Source of the DNA: Oscillospiraceae bacterium
GTDB lineage: Bacteria; Bacillota; Clostridia; Oscillospirales; Ruminococcaceae
Reading direction: 5' to 3'
Assembly: GCA_017410745.1 (NCBI GenBank)
Contig: JAFPPJ010000297.1
Location: 1-5,961 of the forward strand
Length of the DNA: 5,961 bases
The notes beneath the pieces were generated by a model. The model made no database searches. It worked only from the letters and a program-made list of their open reading frames with translations, and had not been told where the DNA came from. This document shows positions 4,747 to 5,961 of the stretch, piece by piece. The number at the start of each line of letters is the position of its first letter. Position 1 is the first letter of the stretch. A program made the translations under genes and the position numbers.

Positions 4747-5961
4747 ATGTTTGCAAAGGTGAATTCCATAGGGCTGTTCGGGCTCAATGCCTTCCCCGTG
4801 GAGGTGGAGACGGAGATATCCAAGGGACAGCCGACATTCGATATAGTGGGTCTTGCGGACACCGCCGTAAAGGAGAGCAGGGAGAGGATACGCTCCGCAT
4901 TCCGCTCCTGCGGCGAGCGTTTCCCTCTTGCCCGCGTGGTGGTAAACCTCGCACCCGCCGACACAAGGAAGGCGGGCAGCGTGTTCGACCTGGGCGTGCT
5001 CCTGTCGGTCATGCGCGCACAGGGGCTCATACCATCGGATATACCATCCCACGCCCTCGATGAATGCGTGTTCATAGGCGAAGTCTCGCTCAGCGGCGAT
5101 ATACGCGGCGTGGCAGGCGTGCTGCCTATGGTGCTGCGTGCCCGTGCAGAGGGCTTCAAGGCGGCGTTCGTCCCTGCGGAGAATGCCTGCGAGGCAAGCG
5201 TGGCAGACGGAATAGACATATACGCCGCCGAGAACGTGGAGAAGCTGATGGCGCATCTCACGGGTAAGGAGGTCATATCCCCCGAGCCCCGCTTCATACC
5301 CGAGCCTGCGGACTATGTGTATACCGCCGACTATGCCGATGTCAAGGGGCAGACCCTTGCGAAGAAGGCACTCGAGATAGCGGCGGCGGGCGGTCACAAC
5401 CTGCTTATGGTAGGCCCTCCCGGTACGGGCAAGAGCATGCTTGCCAAGCGCCTGCCCTCCATCATGCCGACTATGACCTTTGAGGAGTCCATAGAGACCA
5501 CCAACATCCATTCGGTGTGCGGGATGGTCAGCAGGGCAGAGCCCCTCGTAGTGAGACGGCCGTTCTTCTCGCCCCATCACACCATATCGGGAGCGGGACT
5601 GTGCGGCGGCGGCACTGTGCCGAAGCCGGGTCAGATAAGCCTTTCACACAACGGCGTGCTGTTTCTCGATGAGCTGCCCGAGTTTGCCCGACCCACCCTT
5701 GAGATGCTGCGTCAGCCCCTCGAGGACAGGCAGGTCACCATATCCCGCTCGTCGGGCACGGTCACATATCCCTGCTCATTCATGCTCGTGGCGGCTATGA
5801 ACCCATGCCCATGCGGATATATGGGGCATCCCACGAAGAAATGCATATGCTCCCCCAATCAGGCGAAGGCGTATGTGAGCCGCATATCGGGCCCATTGCT
5901 TGACCGCTTCGACCTTCATGTGGAGGTAGCGCCCGTCACGTTCAGCGAGCTGTCGAGCGAC
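4747..5961 (+). CDS. comM: ComM/YifB-family AAA+ ATPase (3' end outside window)
   Basis: The window holds the first 405 residues; family members are about 500-510 long, so roughly 100 C-terminal residues are missing because the window ends, not because the gene is broken. Residues 1-165 are the Lon-protease-like N-terminal domain (FDIVGLADTAVKESRERI; GDIRGVAGVLPMV). The magnesium-chelatase-type AAA+ domain begins near 195 (YADVKGQ), with Walker A GPPGTGKS at 223-230 and Walker B GVLFLDEL at 303-310 (Asp308, Glu309). MNPCPCGY with Cys354, Cys356, Cys366 and Cys368 is a likely small zinc-binding insert, and SGPLLDRFD with Arg387 is the conserved arginine region. In naturally transformable Gram-negative bacteria ComM is a hexameric helicase that drives branch migration during integration of incoming DNA. 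The family is also widespread in species not known to be competent, so that role here is inference. The gene follows the heptad repeat region and may have its own promoter. Confidence 0.95.
   Translation, partial: MFAKVNSIGLFGLNAFPVEVETEISKGQPTFDIVGLADTAVKESRERIRSAFRSCGERFPLARVVVNLAPADTRKAGSVFDLGVLLSVMRAQGLIPSDIPSHALDECVFIGEVSLSGDIRGVAGVLPMVLRARAEGFKAAFVPAENACEASVADGIDIYAAENVEKLMAHLTGKEVISPEPRFIPEPADYVYTADYADVKGQTLAKKALEIAAAGGHNLLMVGPPGTGKSMLAKRLPSIMPTMTFEESIETTNIHSVCGMVSRAEPLVVRRPFFSPHHTISGAGLCGGGTVPKPGQISLSHNGVLFLDELPEFARPTLEMLRQPLEDRQVTISRSSGTVTYPCSFMLVAAMNPCPCGYMGHPTKKCICSPNQAKAYVSRISGPLLDRFDLHVEVAPVTFSELSSD

Noticed and set aside
4708..5580. Minus-strand open frames opposite comM
   Set aside because: The + strand frame carries the Lon-like domain and Walker A and B motifs without interruption, so the antisense frames are shadows.

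Overview
The window reads as ordinary chromosomal DNA from a Gram-positive anaerobe of class Clostridia, most likely a Ruminococcus-like member of the Oscillospiraceae. The basis is protein resemblance (a two-CBS protein, a DEDDh exonuclease with a cysteine-bearing tail, a rimO-pgsA pair), strong AGGAG-type ribosome binding sites, and GC-rich coding DNA that nevertheless favours ATA for isoleucine. The taxonomic call is inference; no rRNA or tRNA is present to fix it. All supported genes are on the + strand.

Region 1 (1-1388) holds a small two-CBS-domain protein followed, 4 nt later, by a 3'-5' exonuclease that most likely starts at a TTG codon (417). The exonuclease ribosome binding site lies inside the end of the CBS gene, so the two are probably co-transcribed and translationally coupled. 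Region 2 (1389-1768) is a 380-nt AT-rich gap with no convincing gene. In order it contains three hairpins, a compact hairpin followed by a T-rich tail (likely the terminator of region 1), a 63-nt stretch without any A, ten in-register copies of a 12-bp repeat, and two more hairpins leading into the rimO ribosome binding site.

Region 3 (1769-4608) is a tight operon: rimO (methylthiolation of ribosomal protein uS12), pgsA (first committed step of phosphatidylglycerol synthesis) overlapping rimO by 4 nt, and an unrecognised four-helix membrane protein 15 nt further on. Region 4 (4609-4746) is a short AT-rich gap made largely of a 7-bp repeat (GCATTNN and its reverse complement) arranged as an inverted repeat. 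Region 5 (4747 to the window end) is the first 405 codons of a ComM/YifB-type AAA+ ATPase; its C-terminal end is outside the window.

I see no CRISPR array, transposase, phage gene, toxin-antitoxin pair or defence system. The most notable material is the two repeat-built intergenic regions and the unnamed membrane protein. I do not see evidence for a new multi-gene system.
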